Shown: positions 8,607 to 17,656, counted from the stretch's first letter. The stretch: DNA of 64,000 bases from Clostridium vitabionis (GCF_015351765.1 NZ_JADKQA010000003.1:39203-103202); one strand, 5' to 3'. Program-made: numbers and translations. Notes: generated by a model from the sequence alone, not told the origin.

Positions 8607-10247
8607 ATGACAGGAGCGGAAATTCTGGTAAAGGCCCTCGAGCGGGAGGGCGTTTCGTATGTCTTTGGCTATCCGGGCGTTGCGATCTGCCCGTTTTACG
8701 ACAGCATTACGAAGTCGGAGATCCACACGGTCCTGATCCGGCAGGAGCAGAACGCGGCGCACGCCGCGAGCGGCTATGCGCGGATTTCCGGGCGTGTCGG
8801 CGTCGCCGCCGTGACGAGCGGCCCCGGAGCGACCAACCTGATCACCGGAATCGCCACCGCTTTCGCGGACAGCATCCCGCTCGTCTGCATCACCGGACAG
8901 GTGGACAGCCGGCTGATGGGCAGCGATGTCTTCCAGGAGGCGGACATTTCCGGCGCCTGCGAGTCCTTTGTCAAGTTCAGCTACATTGTCCGGAAGGCAT
9001 CGGACATCCCGAGGATCGTCCGCGAGGCGTTCTATATCGCGAACTCGGGAAGGCGCGGGCCGGTGCTCATCGATATCCCGGTGGATGTCCAGCAGAGCAG
9101 CGTCTCCCGGGTGACCTGGCCGGAGGATGTCGTCCTGCGCACCTACAAGCCCACGATCAAGGGAAATGTCCTCCAGATCCGCAAGATGGAGAAGGAGCTG
9201 CAGAAGGCAAAGAGGCCGCTGATCTGCATCGGCGGCGGCGCCTTCCTGAGCGGGGCGGCGGCGGATATCCGCCATTTCGCCGAGACAAACCACATCCCCA
9301 CGGTCTGCACGATGATGGGGCTCGGCGTCATGCCGTCCAACCACTGGATGTTCTTCGGCATGGTCGGCAACAACGGCACCGTCTGTGGGAACCGGGCAAT
9401 GAAGGAGGCCGACCTGATCATCATGGCGGGCTGCCGGGTGGCGGACCGCTCAATCACCCGGCCGGAGGCGATCTCCGAGAATAAGATCCTGATCCATGTC
9501 GATGTGGATCCGGCGGAGATCGGCAAGAACGCCGGCCCGTCGATCCCGCTGGTCGGCGACCTGAAAAATGTCTTCGAGATCCTGAACAACGATAAGCTGA
9601 TGGTCAGCTGTTCCGACTGGATCCACACCCTGACGGGTTACCGGGAGGAGTTCCGGGGGCTTGATGTGCCCAATCTCGCGGGCGGCCTGCCTGCGCTCAA
9701 GGAGGATTCCGTGACCCCGTCGCGCTTTGTCCGGGCGCTTTCCCTGATGATGAAGGAAAATGCGGTCTACGTGGCGGACGTCGGCCAGAACCAGCTCTGG
9801 TCCTGCCAGAACTATGTGGCGAGATCCGGGCGTTTCCTGACCTCCGGCGGCATGGGCACGATGGGCTATTCCCTCCCGGCGGCCATGGGCGCCAAGATCG
9901 CGGATCCGGAAACGCAGGTTGTCGCGGTGATGGGCGACGGCGCGTTCCAGATGAGTATGATGGAGCTGGCTACCATCCGGCAGTATGATGTGCCGGTGAA
10001 GATTGTCATCCTGCGCAACCATGTGCTGGGCCTTGTGCGCCAGTACCAGCATTTCCACTATCATGACCGCTATTCCATGACGACCATGAGCCCGGAGCCG
10101 AAGCTGGATAAGCTGGCCGAGGCCTACGGGATCCCTTACTACCACCTTGACGGGGATGAGGACACCGAGCAGGTGCTGAAAGCGTTCCTGGACGGGGATA
10201 CGTCCGCGATCCTGGAGTGCCGGGTTGACCCGAACCAGGTTGTCTGA
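8607..10247 (+). CDS. ilvB: Acetolactate synthase large subunit (copy 2)
   Basis: Second ThDP-dependent large subunit, 546 residues. It keeps the catalytic Glu (RQEQNAAHAASGYAR) and, unlike copy 1, the standard GDG metal motif (VMGDGAFQMSMMEL, near 439), followed by LRNHVLGLVRQ. The N-terminal segment GVAICPFYDSI differs from the usual GGAVLDIYD type, so this is a distinct paralogue and not a recent duplication. ATG 8607 follows GGAGGAATT; an in-frame extension to 8505 covers the terminator and tandem repeat and is rejected. It is 15 bp from its own small subunit. A catabolic or differently regulated synthase is possible, but the paired ACT subunit favours biosynthesis. Confidence 0.9.
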   Translation: MTGAEILVKALEREGVSYVFGYPGVAICPFYDSITKSEIHTVLIRQEQNAAHAASGYARISGRVGVAAVTSGPGATNLITGIATAFADSIPLVCITGQVDSRLMGSDVFQEADISGACESFVKFSYIVRKASDIPRIVREAFYIANSGRRGPVLIDIPVDVQQSSVSRVTWPEDVVLRTYKPTIKGNVLQIRKMEKELQKAKRPLICIGGGAFLSGAAADIRHFAETNHIPTVCTMMGLGVMPSNHWMFFGMVGNNGTVCGNRAMKEADLIIMAGCRVADRSITRPEAISENKILIHVDVDPAEIGKNAGPSIPLVGDLKNVFEILNNDKLMVSCSDWIHTLTGYREEFRGLDVPNLAGGLPALKEDSVTPSRFVRALSLMMKENAVYVADVGQNQLWSCQNYVARSGRFLTSGGMGTMGYSLPAAMGAKIADPETQVVAVMGDGAFQMSMMELATIRQYDVPVKIVILRNHVLGLVRQYQHFHYHDRYSMTTMSPEPKLDKLAEAYGIPYYHLDGDEDTEQVLKAFLDGDTSAILECRVDPNQVV

Positions 10248-10262
10248 GAACAGGAGGCCAAT

Positions 10263-10751
10263 ATGAAGCGAATTTATTCTGTGCTTGTCGAAAACCGTTC
10301 CGGTGTTCTCTGCAAGGTGGCCGGGCTGTTCTGGCGCCGCTGCTTCAACATCGATTCCCTGGCCGTGGGCGAGACCCCGGATAAGACGGTCTCCCACATG
10401 ACCATTGTCTCCAGCGGCGACCAGCGGACGCTCGAGCAGATTGAGAAGCAGCTGAACAAGAAGCTGGATGTCATCAAAGTCAGGACATTTGAGGAGAGCG
10501 AGAGCATTTCCCGGGAGCTGATCCTGGTGAAGGTGCATTACAACCGGGGCAACCGGAAGGATATCATGGAAAATTGCGAGATCATGGGCGCGCAGATCGT
10601 TGACCTCTCCAAGAGCCAGATGACCATCCAGATGTGCGACACGCCGGAGCGGATCCAGATCTTCCTGGATACGCTGAAATCGGTCAGCATCGTGGAGATT
10701 GCCCGCACCGGCACGCTGGCGCTCCTCAAGTGCAACGAGCAGGCCCAGTAA
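10263..10751 (+). CDS. ilvH: Acetolactate synthase small subunit, full length
   Basis: Regulatory subunit of 162 residues with the classic two-domain layout: N-terminal ACT domain (about 2-78, YSVLVENRSGVLCKVAGLF) and C-terminal ALS_ss domain (about 84-158) that activates the large subunit. It starts 15 bp after ilvB copy 2 with an AGGAGG site. It should confer valine-type feedback on copy 2. It is nearly twice the length of the copy 1 partner at 5730-5999. Confidence 0.95.
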   Translation: MKRIYSVLVENRSGVLCKVAGLFWRRCFNIDSLAVGETPDKTVSHMTIVSSGDQRTLEQIEKQLNKKLDVIKVRTFEESESISRELILVKVHYNRGNRKDIMENCEIMGAQIVDLSKSQMTIQMCDTPERIQIFLDTLKSVSIVEIARTGTLALLKCNEQAQ

Positions 10752-10763
10752 GGAGGAGGCAGT

Positions 10764-11582
10764 TTGGAGAAATTTATCGGGGCAGGCGTGACACTCCTGG
10801 TCATGGCGCTGTTCTTATACCTGACAGACCGGGCGTTCCGCCGCCTGCTTGCCGGGAGGCGCGGGCTCAATCTCCGCTTCCTCGGGAGCGTGGTCAAGGC
10901 GCTGATCATTATCACCGGCGTCTACACGGCAATCTCCCAGTTTGACGCAGCGCGGGAAATCAGCCGCACCCTCCTGCAGAGCGGAACACTGATCGTCGCG
11001 GTGGCCACCTTTGCCGCCCAGCAGGCGCTCGGGAACATCATCTCCGGATTTTCCATCTCTGCGACGAAGCCCTGCGACATCGGCCAGAAGATCAAGGTGC
11101 AGTCCGGCGGCAGTGTGATCGCCGAGGGCCTGGTCCGGGACATGACGCTCCGGCACGTGGTCATTGAGCAGTACGACGGCAACACCTGCATCGTGCCGAA
11201 CAGCGTGATCGACAGCGCCGTCATCATCAACACGAACTATCTGGCCCATGTGGGCAATTTCATGGAGTTTGAGATCTCCTACGATTCCGACATTGACCGG
11301 GCGAAGGCCGTCATCGCGAGGATCTGCCGGGGGGAACCTCTTCTCCTTGATGCGGACAAAACCTCGGTCTATGTCAGCCGCCTGACGGCAAATGGCATTG
11401 TCCTCAAGTTTACGGCCTGGACGAAGGATCTCAACGAGTCCTTCCAGGCGTGCAGCAACGTGCGTCAGCGGGTGGTTGAGGAGTTCGCGAGGGAGGGCAT
11501 CGTGATCCCGTACCAGACGGTGACGGTGCAGAATGCCGCCGGGGCGGGAAACACCGCGGAGAAGGGAGGAGAAAACGGATGA
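10764..11582 (+). CDS. MscS-family mechanosensitive channel
   Basis: Small-conductance mechanosensitive channel, 272 residues, expected in the cytoplasmic membrane to release solutes on hypo-osmotic shock. Three hydrophobic segments lie in the first 105 residues. The third, pore-lining helix runs from GTLIVAVATFAAQQALGNII, followed by the beta domain (about 107-165) and a C-terminal alpha/beta vestibule. It begins at TTG 10764, 5 nt after AGGAGGAGG, 12 bp from the small-subunit gene. It is probably cotranscribed with the ilv genes, though the functional link is unclear. Confidence 0.92.
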   Translation: MEKFIGAGVTLLVMALFLYLTDRAFRRLLAGRRGLNLRFLGSVVKALIIITGVYTAISQFDAAREISRTLLQSGTLIVAVATFAAQQALGNIISGFSISATKPCDIGQKIKVQSGGSVIAEGLVRDMTLRHVVIEQYDGNTCIVPNSVIDSAVIINTNYLAHVGNFMEFEISYDSDIDRAKAVIARICRGEPLLLDADKTSVYVSRLTANGIVLKFTAWTKDLNESFQACSNVRQRVVEEFAREGIVIPYQTVTVQNAAGAGNTAEKGGENG

Positions 11583-11755
11583 GTATACCGAAGGATCCAT
11601 TTCTTGCCGTGTCCTTTGTGAACACGGAGCTCAGAGATTCCTATGACAGCCTGGACGCGCTCTGCGCCTCCTGCGGCGTGGACCGGAAGGCTCTCGAGGA
11701 AAAGCTGGCGCTGGCCGGATTTTCCTATGACGAGGCACAGCGGAGATTCCGCTGA
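11579..11755 (+). CDS. DUF4250 small protein
   Basis: A 58-residue cytoplasmic protein of unknown function. Sequence such as IPKDPFLAVSFVNTELRD, LDALCASCGVD and GFSYDEAQRRF matches the DUF4250 family as I recall it, which is widespread in Firmicutes and always about this size. ATG overlaps the TGA of the MscS gene (ATGA), so the two are translationally coupled, with AGGGAGGAG upstream. No membrane segment or metal motif is visible. Confidence 0.85.
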   Translation: MSIPKDPFLAVSFVNTELRDSYDSLDALCASCGVDRKALEEKLALAGFSYDEAQRRFR

Positions 11756-11860
11756 TTCCCGGCCGGTGGGAATCTCCCCGGGTGTCACAGCCGGAGGAGA
11801 GTGCCGGGCAGAGACGGAAGCCCGGGGCAGGGGAAGGACAGCATGGAGGTGCGGGGAAGA

Positions 11861-13021
11861 ATGAAGAGGAACACATGGATAAGAAGAGCGGTAGTCCTTC
11901 TGTCCGCCGCGGCGCTCTCATGGGCGTGGGCCGTTCCGGCGGCAGCGGACGATGACGCGGAGAAGATCAGCTCAGTGAAGATCCGGATGGAGCTTGCCCA
12001 GCCGGAAGCGGGCAGCGACGTGGCGGAGAGCCTCATGGACGCATTTTCCGTGCCCGGGGACGCGCCCTATACGGTCACGGACGCGGAGTATGTGAATGGT
12101 ACAGACGACAGCTGGGTGAACGGGACGCGGCCGGTCATCGATGTGACCCTGGAGCCGGAGAGTGACGATTACGAGTTCGGGGGCGGCCTCAAGGTACAGA
12201 TGGATTCCGCCACCGCGACAGAGTCCTGCAGGGTCCGCTCGCGGAAGAAGGACGAGGCGGTCGTCCGGATCAAGCTGAAGAACGTCCGGGGGACGATCGA
12301 CGAGCCGGAAAACCCGACCTGGGCCGGCGCGACCACGACATCCTGGGATCCCGTGGATGGCGCGAAAAATTACCGGGTGAAGCTTTTCCTCGATGATGCG
12401 GAGCTGGCAACGGTATCGACGACGGGCAGCACGTACGATTTTGCCAGAACCATGACCCGGGCGGGAACCTACTATTTTGAGGTGAAGGCCTGCGCGTCAA
12501 AATCTGCCGATGACAGTGACTGGTCCGAGGATTCCGAGAACCAGGTGATCAGCGCGGAGGAGGCAGCCAGGGAAGCTGCCGGAGCTTCCGGAACCGGGAA
12601 GAATACCGGGGCTTCCGGGACGTCCGCATCCACCGTCCGCCTCTCCGGCGCTGCCGGCAGCGGTTGGGCACTGGAAAATGGCTCCTGGATCTGCCGCGTG
12701 GACGGGAAAACAGTGCAGGATGCCTGGGTTCTGGATACCGACGGGAGCTGGTACCGCATGGGAGCGGACGGAAGAATGCTCACCGGCTGGTATCGGGATA
12801 CCGATGGCCGCTGGTATTTCCTCCGGGAGAGCGCCGGCGAAAAGTATCCGCTGGGTTCCATGAAGACCGGCTGGTACCGGGACCAGAATGCCTGGTATTA
12901 CCTCTCCGACGGCGCGGAGGATCTCCTCGGTGCCATGGTGACGGGGAGCCGGACGATCGGCGGAAGGCGGTATACCTTCGCGGAGAGCGGGAAGCTCTAT
13001 GGAAACCGGGAGACGGACTGA
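11861..13021 (+). CDS. Secreted Fn3-like/cell-wall-binding repeat protein
   Basis: A 386-residue exported protein. Signal peptide about 1-30 with a likely cleavage after AVPAAA. An all-beta domain (about 35-145) follows, then a fibronectin-III-like domain (about 148-225, ending YYFEVKACASKS), then a Ser/Gly/Ala linker. The C-terminal part holds aromatic repeats of the choline/cell-wall-binding type (GSWYRMGADGRMLTGW, GRWYFL, NAWYYL; about 265-375). ATG 11861 is chosen for the GGAGGT 10 nt upstream and because it starts the basic n-region MKRNTWIRR. The neighbour at 13155-14204 has the same layout. Its role is probably surface attachment; the ligand is unknown. Confidence 0.82.
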   Translation: MKRNTWIRRAVVLLSAAALSWAWAVPAAADDDAEKISSVKIRMELAQPEAGSDVAESLMDAFSVPGDAPYTVTDAEYVNGTDDSWVNGTRPVIDVTLEPESDDYEFGGGLKVQMDSATATESCRVRSRKKDEAVVRIKLKNVRGTIDEPENPTWAGATTTSWDPVDGAKNYRVKLFLDDAELATVSTTGSTYDFARTMTRAGTYYFEVKACASKSADDSDWSEDSENQVISAEEAAREAAGASGTGKNTGASGTSASTVRLSGAAGSGWALENGSWICRVDGKTVQDAWVLDTDGSWYRMGADGRMLTGWYRDTDGRWYFLRESAGEKYPLGSMKTGWYRDQNAWYYLSDGAEDLLGAMVTGSRTIGGRRYTFAESGKLYGNRETD

Positions 13022-13101
13022 CGGGAAGAAGACGTCCCGCGACTGACAGGATTCCGTCATCAGATTGTCAGAATTTCAACACAAATTCATCAAACCTGCC
13101 A

Positions 13102-13110
13102 TGATATAAT
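13102..13110 (+). promoter_or_regulatory. Extended -10 promoter for second secreted protein
   Basis: TG-A-TATAAT, an exact extended -10 element, lies 45 bp before ATG 13155. No good -35 is seen at 17 bp, which is typical of extended -10 promoters. It suggests independent transcription of this paralogue. Confidence 0.65.
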
Positions 13111-13154
13111 ACAGCTATCGAAGGATTTACAGATTTCCTTAGTGAGGTGAGATT

Positions 13155-14204
13155 ATGACGAGTTTCTGGAAAAAACTTGCGATCCCGGCGCTGACCTTTG
13201 CCATGACCCTGGGATTCAGCACAATGGCTTATGCCAGCACAAACCTGATCAACAGTGTGACGATCGACATCGATTCCAGCATTTCCTCCGGGGATGCCGG
13301 TTCCGATGCCCATGATTCCCTGAAGATTACGAGCGATGACGACGAATATTCGGTCTCCAGCTTCAAGGTGACTAACGCCCCGAGCGGCGAGTGGAAGGAT
13401 TCCAGCAAGCCGAAGATCGAGATCACGCTCAAGGCAAAGAGCAAATATACATTCTACGATGACGGCGAGAAGGTGTCGAAGGACGATGTCACTGTTGACG
13501 GGGTGAGCGGCAATGTGACCGCCGTCACAATCACCTCCAGAAGCAAGAATAAGTGCGTGGTCAAGTTCACGATGGATGCCCTGGACGACCAGGATGACAG
13601 CGACGATGACGGGGATTACGACCTGGATGTCGATAACCTTGAGTGGAACGAGACAACCGGCCGGGCTTCCTGGGACGGCGCGGATGACGCGAACAAGTAC
13701 GAGGTTAAGCTCTACCGCGGCGGTTCCCTGCTGACCTCGGTGACGACAACCAGCACGGACTATAGCTTCGCTTCCTATTTCACCTCCAGCGGCCGCTACC
13801 AGTTCCGCGTCCGCGCGGTGAAGAACAGCTCCAACAAGGGTTCCTGGGAGAGTTCGGATTACTTCACGGCGACGACCTCCGAGGCCTCGAAGATCAAGAA
13901 CAACTACAGCTCTTCGTCCAATTCTTCAAGCTCGAACGGCCCGTCCTCCGCCTCCACCACGGGAGCGTGGCTTAAGGACAGCGTCGGCTGGTGGTACTGC
14001 AACGCCGACAAGAGCTACACCGTGAACAACTGGCAGTACATCAACAGCAAATGGTACTTCTTCAATGAGTCCGGCTATATGTACACCGGCTGGAAGCTGT
14101 GGAACGGCAAATGGTATTATCTCGGTTCCGACGGCGACATGTGGGTAAGCCGGAGGACGCCGGATGGCTATTATGTGGATGCGAACGGCGTCTGGAACGG
14201 GTAA
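13155..14204 (+). CDS. Secreted Fn3-like/cell-wall-binding repeat protein (paralogue)
   Basis: A 349-residue exported paralogue of the previous gene. Signal peptide about 1-28 (cleavage near AYAS), beta domain (about 29-150), Asp-rich linker (DQDDSDDDGDYDLDVD), Fn3-like domain (about 160-235), Ser/Asn-rich linker, then W/Y-rich repeats (GWWYCN, SKWYFFNESGYMYTGW, GKWYYLGSDGDMW; about 275-349). The two N-terminal beta domains align in outline, with the pattern KPKIEITLKAKS here against RPVIDVTLEPES there. ATG follows GTGAGGTGAG. Cell-surface localisation is inferred from the repeats; the Asp-rich linker could bind calcium but this is speculative. Confidence 0.83.
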   Translation: MTSFWKKLAIPALTFAMTLGFSTMAYASTNLINSVTIDIDSSISSGDAGSDAHDSLKITSDDDEYSVSSFKVTNAPSGEWKDSSKPKIEITLKAKSKYTFYDDGEKVSKDDVTVDGVSGNVTAVTITSRSKNKCVVKFTMDALDDQDDSDDDGDYDLDVDNLEWNETTGRASWDGADDANKYEVKLYRGGSLLTSVTTTSTDYSFASYFTSSGRYQFRVRAVKNSSNKGSWESSDYFTATTSEASKIKNNYSSSSNSSSSNGPSSASTTGAWLKDSVGWWYCNADKSYTVNNWQYINSKWYFFNESGYMYTGWKLWNGKWYYLGSDGDMWVSRRTPDGYYVDANGVWNG

Positions 14205-14223
14205 CAACGGATATTTCTGAGAA

Positions 14224-14265
14224 GATCCGCCGGTGATCCCTCGATGGGAAACCGGCGGGTCTTTT
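14224..14265 (+). terminator. Terminator after secreted protein gene
   Basis: An 11-bp stem with one G-T pair (14224-14234 with 14251-14261) is followed by TTTT. Confidence 0.85.
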
Positions 14266-14369
14266 CTGTCTCGGTCCGGAGCGGTTACGGCAGACTAACC
14301 TATTGACTATGTAGGCATTTGATGGTAAATAGATACAAGAAAAGTCTGCAGGGAGGAACGCAAAATTTC

Positions 14370-15134
14370 ATGTTAAATCAGTTTTCCAGAACACAGCTGC
14401 TGCTTGGTCCTGAGGCTATGCAGCAGCTTTTTCATGCGAGAGTGGCCGTCTTCGGGATCGGCGGTGTCGGCGGATATGTCTGTGAGGCCCTGGTGCGGAG
14501 CGGCGTACAGGCATTTGACCTGGTTGACGATGACAAGGTATGCCTGACCAACCTGAACAGGCAGATTATCGCGACGAGAAAGACGGTGGGACAGTACAAG
14601 GCAGATGTGATGAAGGAGCGGATGCTGGAGATCAATCCGGACGCCGATATCCGCATCCACAAATGCTTTTTTCTTCCGGAGAACGAGGACCAGTTCCCGT
14701 TTGAGGAGTACGATTATATTGTGGACGCCGTCGATACGGTGACGGCAAAGATCGCGCTGATCATGAAGGCGCAGGAACTCGGGATTCCGATCATCAGCGC
14801 GATGGGTGCCGGCAATAAGCTGGATCCGGGAAGGCTCCAGGTGTCCGATATCTATCAGACCAAGATCTGCCCGCTGGCCAGGGTGATGCGCAGGGAGCTC
14901 AAAAAGAGGGGCGTGAAGAAGCTGAAGGTCGTCTATTCCGACGAGACGCCGACGCGCCCGATCGAGGATATGTCGATCAGCTGCCGGGCGCACTGCATCT
15001 GCCCGCCCGGCGCGAAGCACAAGTGCACCGAGCGCAGGGATATTCCCGGAAGCACAGCGTTTGTTCCCGCCGTGGCAGGGCTGATGATCGCTGCGGAGAT
15101 CGTGAAGGATCTCACAGCGCCGAAGAAAGCGTGA
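14370..15134 (+). CDS. tcdA: tRNA threonylcarbamoyladenosine dehydratase (ThiF/E1-like)
   Basis: Adenylating enzyme of the ThiF/MoeB fold that cyclises t6A37 in tRNA in an ATP-dependent step. It has 254 residues: N-terminal LNQFSRTQLLLG, Rossmann ATP-binding GIGGVGGYVCEALVRSG (about residue 29), the Arg in TNLNRQI, and a catalytic-Cys region including YQTKICPLARVMR. ATG 14370 is preferred over TTG 14319 because homologues start at this motif and GGGAGG lies upstream. A weak TTGACT...TAAATA promoter (14303-14331) would place transcription start after the TTG. Other E1-like functions are less likely given the N-terminus. Confidence 0.87.
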   Translation: MLNQFSRTQLLLGPEAMQQLFHARVAVFGIGGVGGYVCEALVRSGVQAFDLVDDDKVCLTNLNRQIIATRKTVGQYKADVMKERMLEINPDADIRIHKCFFLPENEDQFPFEEYDYIVDAVDTVTAKIALIMKAQELGIPIISAMGAGNKLDPGRLQVSDIYQTKICPLARVMRRELKKRGVKKLKVVYSDETPTRPIEDMSISCRAHCICPPGAKHKCTERRDIPGSTAFVPAVAGLMIAAEIVKDLTAPKKA

Positions 15135-15178
15135 CCGGATTCCGGCATTTCCGCGCCCGGGCGGGAGCGCCCTGATCC

Positions 15179-15847
15179 TCAGGCGAGGACGGAGACAAGC
15201 CCGTAGGCGATCTTCCACATCCCGGCGAGGAGGACATTCTCCACGATGGTCAGGGGCTTGCTGATGATACCGGTCATCAGCAGGACGACCAGGATGACCG
15301 ACACGATCTCATAGCGTCCGCGGAAGACCGGCTTCAGCGCGGGAATCAGCTCCTCCAGGACATGGGAGCCGTCCAGCGGGGGGATCGGGATCAGGTTGAA
15401 GACCGCGAGGCCGAGATTGATCAGGGAGGTGCTGTAGAGCACCATGACCAGGGTAAACAGCGGGCCGCGGCCGAGAAATCCGCCGAAATTCGCCGTGAGA
15501 GCCGCCGCCATGAGGAAAACCATGGCGAGTACAAGGTTCGACAGGGGGCCGGCGAGGGAGACCAGGATCGAGCCGGTCCGCTGGTTTTTATAATAGCCGG
15601 GATTGATCACGACAGGCTTCGCCCAGCCGAAATGGAAAACCAGGAGGCACAGGGTGCCGATGGGATCCAGGTGGTGCAGCGGGTTCATGGAGAGGCGCCC
15701 GTCGCGCTTCGGGGTCGGATCCCCGAGCTTATAGGAGACGAAGGCGTGCATGTATTCATGGACGACAATCGCGATCAGGGTTCCCGGGAGACTGTACAGA
15801 AGCTCAGTGAGCTGGCTCATCGTAAATCCGTTCGTAAAATCATTCAT
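15179..15847 (-). CDS. Site-2-protease family (M50) membrane metalloprotease
   Basis: A 222-residue polytopic membrane protein with the zinc-binding HEYMH motif in the first hydrophobic helix (about residue 30) and the second metal-ligand motif NLIPIPPLDGS near 165. Its compact form without a PDZ domain belongs to the M50B/YwhC-like group, whose substrates are mostly unknown. It reads toward tcdA (convergent, 44-bp gap). TTG at 15850 and ATG at 15847 are both possible after GGAGGATAGG. Upstream is the divergent NYN gene. Confidence 0.88.
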   Translation of the reverse strand: MNDFTNGFTMSQLTELLYSLPGTLIAIVVHEYMHAFVSYKLGDPTPKRDGRLSMNPLHHLDPIGTLCLLVFHFGWAKPVVINPGYYKNQRTGSILVSLAGPLSNLVLAMVFLMAAALTANFGGFLGRGPLFTLVMVLYSTSLINLGLAVFNLIPIPPLDGSHVLEELIPALKPVFRGRYEIVSVILVVLLMTGIISKPLTIVENVLLAGMWKIAYGLVSVLA

Positions 15848-15989
15848 CAATCCTATCCTCCAAGATCAGGTAATTTCATTTTTGCAGACCGGCAGAGAAA
15901 TGTCAATTGAAGGATCAGAAGGGAAAGTGGCAGGAAGGCGCGGAATCTGCTATGATTAAGTTATCTGTTGATAAGGGGAAAGGAATCTA

Positions 15990-17015
15990 ATGGAAGAAAA
16001 AGAAGAGAAAAAGATCGCGGTTCTGATCGACGCGGAGAACGTGTCCAGCAAATATATCAAGCTGATCCTCGATGAGACCAGCAATTACGGGACGGCAACC
16101 TATAAGCGCCTTTACGGCGATTTCCAGGTCGCCAGCGTCAAGGCGTGGATGAAGGATCTGCAGGAATATGCCATCACCCCCATTTTCCAGTACAACTATA
16201 CCCATGGAAAGAACGCCTCCGATTCGGCGCTGATCATCGATGCCATGGACATCCTGTATTCGGGAAATGTCGATGGCTTCTGCATCGTGACATCGGACAG
16301 CGACTTCACGAAGCTGGTGCTCCGGCTCCGGGAATCGGGCATGACGGTGATCGGCATGGGCGAACAGAAGACGCCGACGGCCCTTGTCTCCGCCTGTGAG
16401 GCGTTCAAATTCCTGGATATCCTGTATGGAGGCGAGAGTGCGCCGCGGAAGCAGGGCGGACGGAAGCGCGCGCAGGCACCGGCTGCGAAGGCGGGGCAGG
16501 AGCCCGCGCCGCAGGCAGCCGCGGAGACGCTGTCCTTAGCCGGGGCGGCGGATACGGACACTTCGTTTGCCGAGCCCGCCGAGATCGAGGCGGCGGATGC
16601 GCCGACGAGCAACATCCCCAGCATGGAGGAGATGGGGAAGGAGATCATTTCCATCATCAACACGCAGGCCGGGGAGGATGGCTGGGTGAACCTGTCCGAG
16701 CTCGGTGACAACCTGCCGAAGCGGGTGCCGGGCTTCGACCCGCGCAACTACGGATGTTCCAAGCTGCGGCTCTTTATCGAAAAATTTGACTCGATCGAGA
16801 TGCGGTCCGTCAAAAATCCGCACAACAACATCCTTTCGGTCATCTATGTCCGGGTGAAGCAGCCGGAGGAGGCGGAGAAGCCCGCCAAGCGGACGAGGAC
16901 GAAGCGGAAAAGCGCCGGAAAGACGGCGGCAAGGACAGCGGCCAAGGCGGCCAAGACAGGATCCAAGGCCGCATCGAAGGCATCGGCAAATGCCGGAAAG
17001 ACGGAGGAAGCATGA
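15990..17015 (+). CDS. NYN-domain putative RNase with OST-HTH/LOTUS domain
   Basis: A 341-residue protein with an N-terminal NYN/PIN-like nuclease domain (about 8-150; metal-binding acids in VLIDAENV, ASDSALIIDAMD and SDSDFTKL). A low-complexity Ala/Glu linker follows, then a LOTUS/OST-HTH domain (about 208-278, WVNLSELGDNLPKR). The last 50 residues are Lys/Ala-rich and probably bind nucleic acid. This layout is known for limkain-b1-like RNA-binding proteins. Its bacterial role is not established, although RNA cleavage is expected because all three acidic clusters are present. ATG follows AAGGGGAAAGGAA. The TGA overlaps the start of nth. Confidence 0.88.
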   Translation: MEEKEEKKIAVLIDAENVSSKYIKLILDETSNYGTATYKRLYGDFQVASVKAWMKDLQEYAITPIFQYNYTHGKNASDSALIIDAMDILYSGNVDGFCIVTSDSDFTKLVLRLRESGMTVIGMGEQKTPTALVSACEAFKFLDILYGGESAPRKQGGRKRAQAPAAKAGQEPAPQAAAETLSLAGAADTDTSFAEPAEIEAADAPTSNIPSMEEMGKEIISIINTQAGEDGWVNLSELGDNLPKRVPGFDPRNYGCSKLRLFIEKFDSIEMRSVKNPHNNILSVIYVRVKQPEEAEKPAKRTRTKRKSAGKTAARTAAKAAKTGSKAASKASANAGKTEEA

Positions 17016-17656
17016 CAGAACAGGAACTTGCCCTGGAGGTTATCCGGCGCCTCAAGGAGGCGTATCCGGACGCGGACTGCACGCTGGACTATGACGACGC
17101 ATGGAAACTCCTGGTCAGCGTACGCCTGGCCGCCCAGTGCACGGATGCCAGGGTCAATGTGGTTGTCCGGGACCTTTACCGGAAATTCCCGACCGTGGAT
17201 GCCCTGGCGGACGCGGATGTGCGGGAAATCGAGGAGATCGTCCGCCCGTGCGGCCTCGGCCACTCCAAGGCGCGGGATATCAGCGCCTGCATGAAAATGC
17301 TCCGGGACAGGTTCGGCGGCCGGGTTCCGGCGGACTTTGACGCCCTGCTCAGCCTTCCCGGCGTCGGCAGGAAGAGCGCGAACCTCGTGATGGGGGATGT
17401 GTTCGGGAAGCCGGCCATTGTGACCGATACGCACTGCATCCGCCTGTCCAACCGGATCGGCCTCGTTCACGGCATCAAGGAGCCGAAAAAGGTGGAGATG
17501 GCGCTCTGGAAGATCATTCCCCCGGAGGAGGGCAGCGCGCTCTGCCACCGCCTGGTGGAGCACGGGCGCGCGGTCTGCACGGCGAGGACGCATCCTTACT
17601 GTGACCGGTGCTGTCTTCAGGATATCTGTGAGAAGAACGGTGTGGACGGCGGATGA
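17012..17656 (+). CDS. nth: Endonuclease III
   Basis: Base-excision repair DNA glycosylase/AP lyase for oxidised pyrimidines, 214 residues, the usual length. The helix-hairpin-helix LPGVGRKSANLVMG carries the catalytic Lys (about 124), the catalytic Asp lies in TDTHCIRLSNR (about 142), and the C-terminal 4Fe-4S cluster has spacing C-x6?-8-C-x2-C-x5-C within CTARTHPYCDRCCLQDIC. The gene starts within an ATGA overlap with the NYN gene and ends in an ATGA overlap with the CPBP gene, so all three are coupled. Confidence 0.95.
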   Translation: MTEQELALEVIRRLKEAYPDADCTLDYDDAWKLLVSVRLAAQCTDARVNVVVRDLYRKFPTVDALADADVREIEEIVRPCGLGHSKARDISACMKMLRDRFGGRVPADFDALLSLPGVGRKSANLVMGDVFGKPAIVTDTHCIRLSNRIGLVHGIKEPKKVEMALWKIIPPEEGSALCHRLVEHGRAVCTARTHPYCDRCCLQDICEKNGVDGG

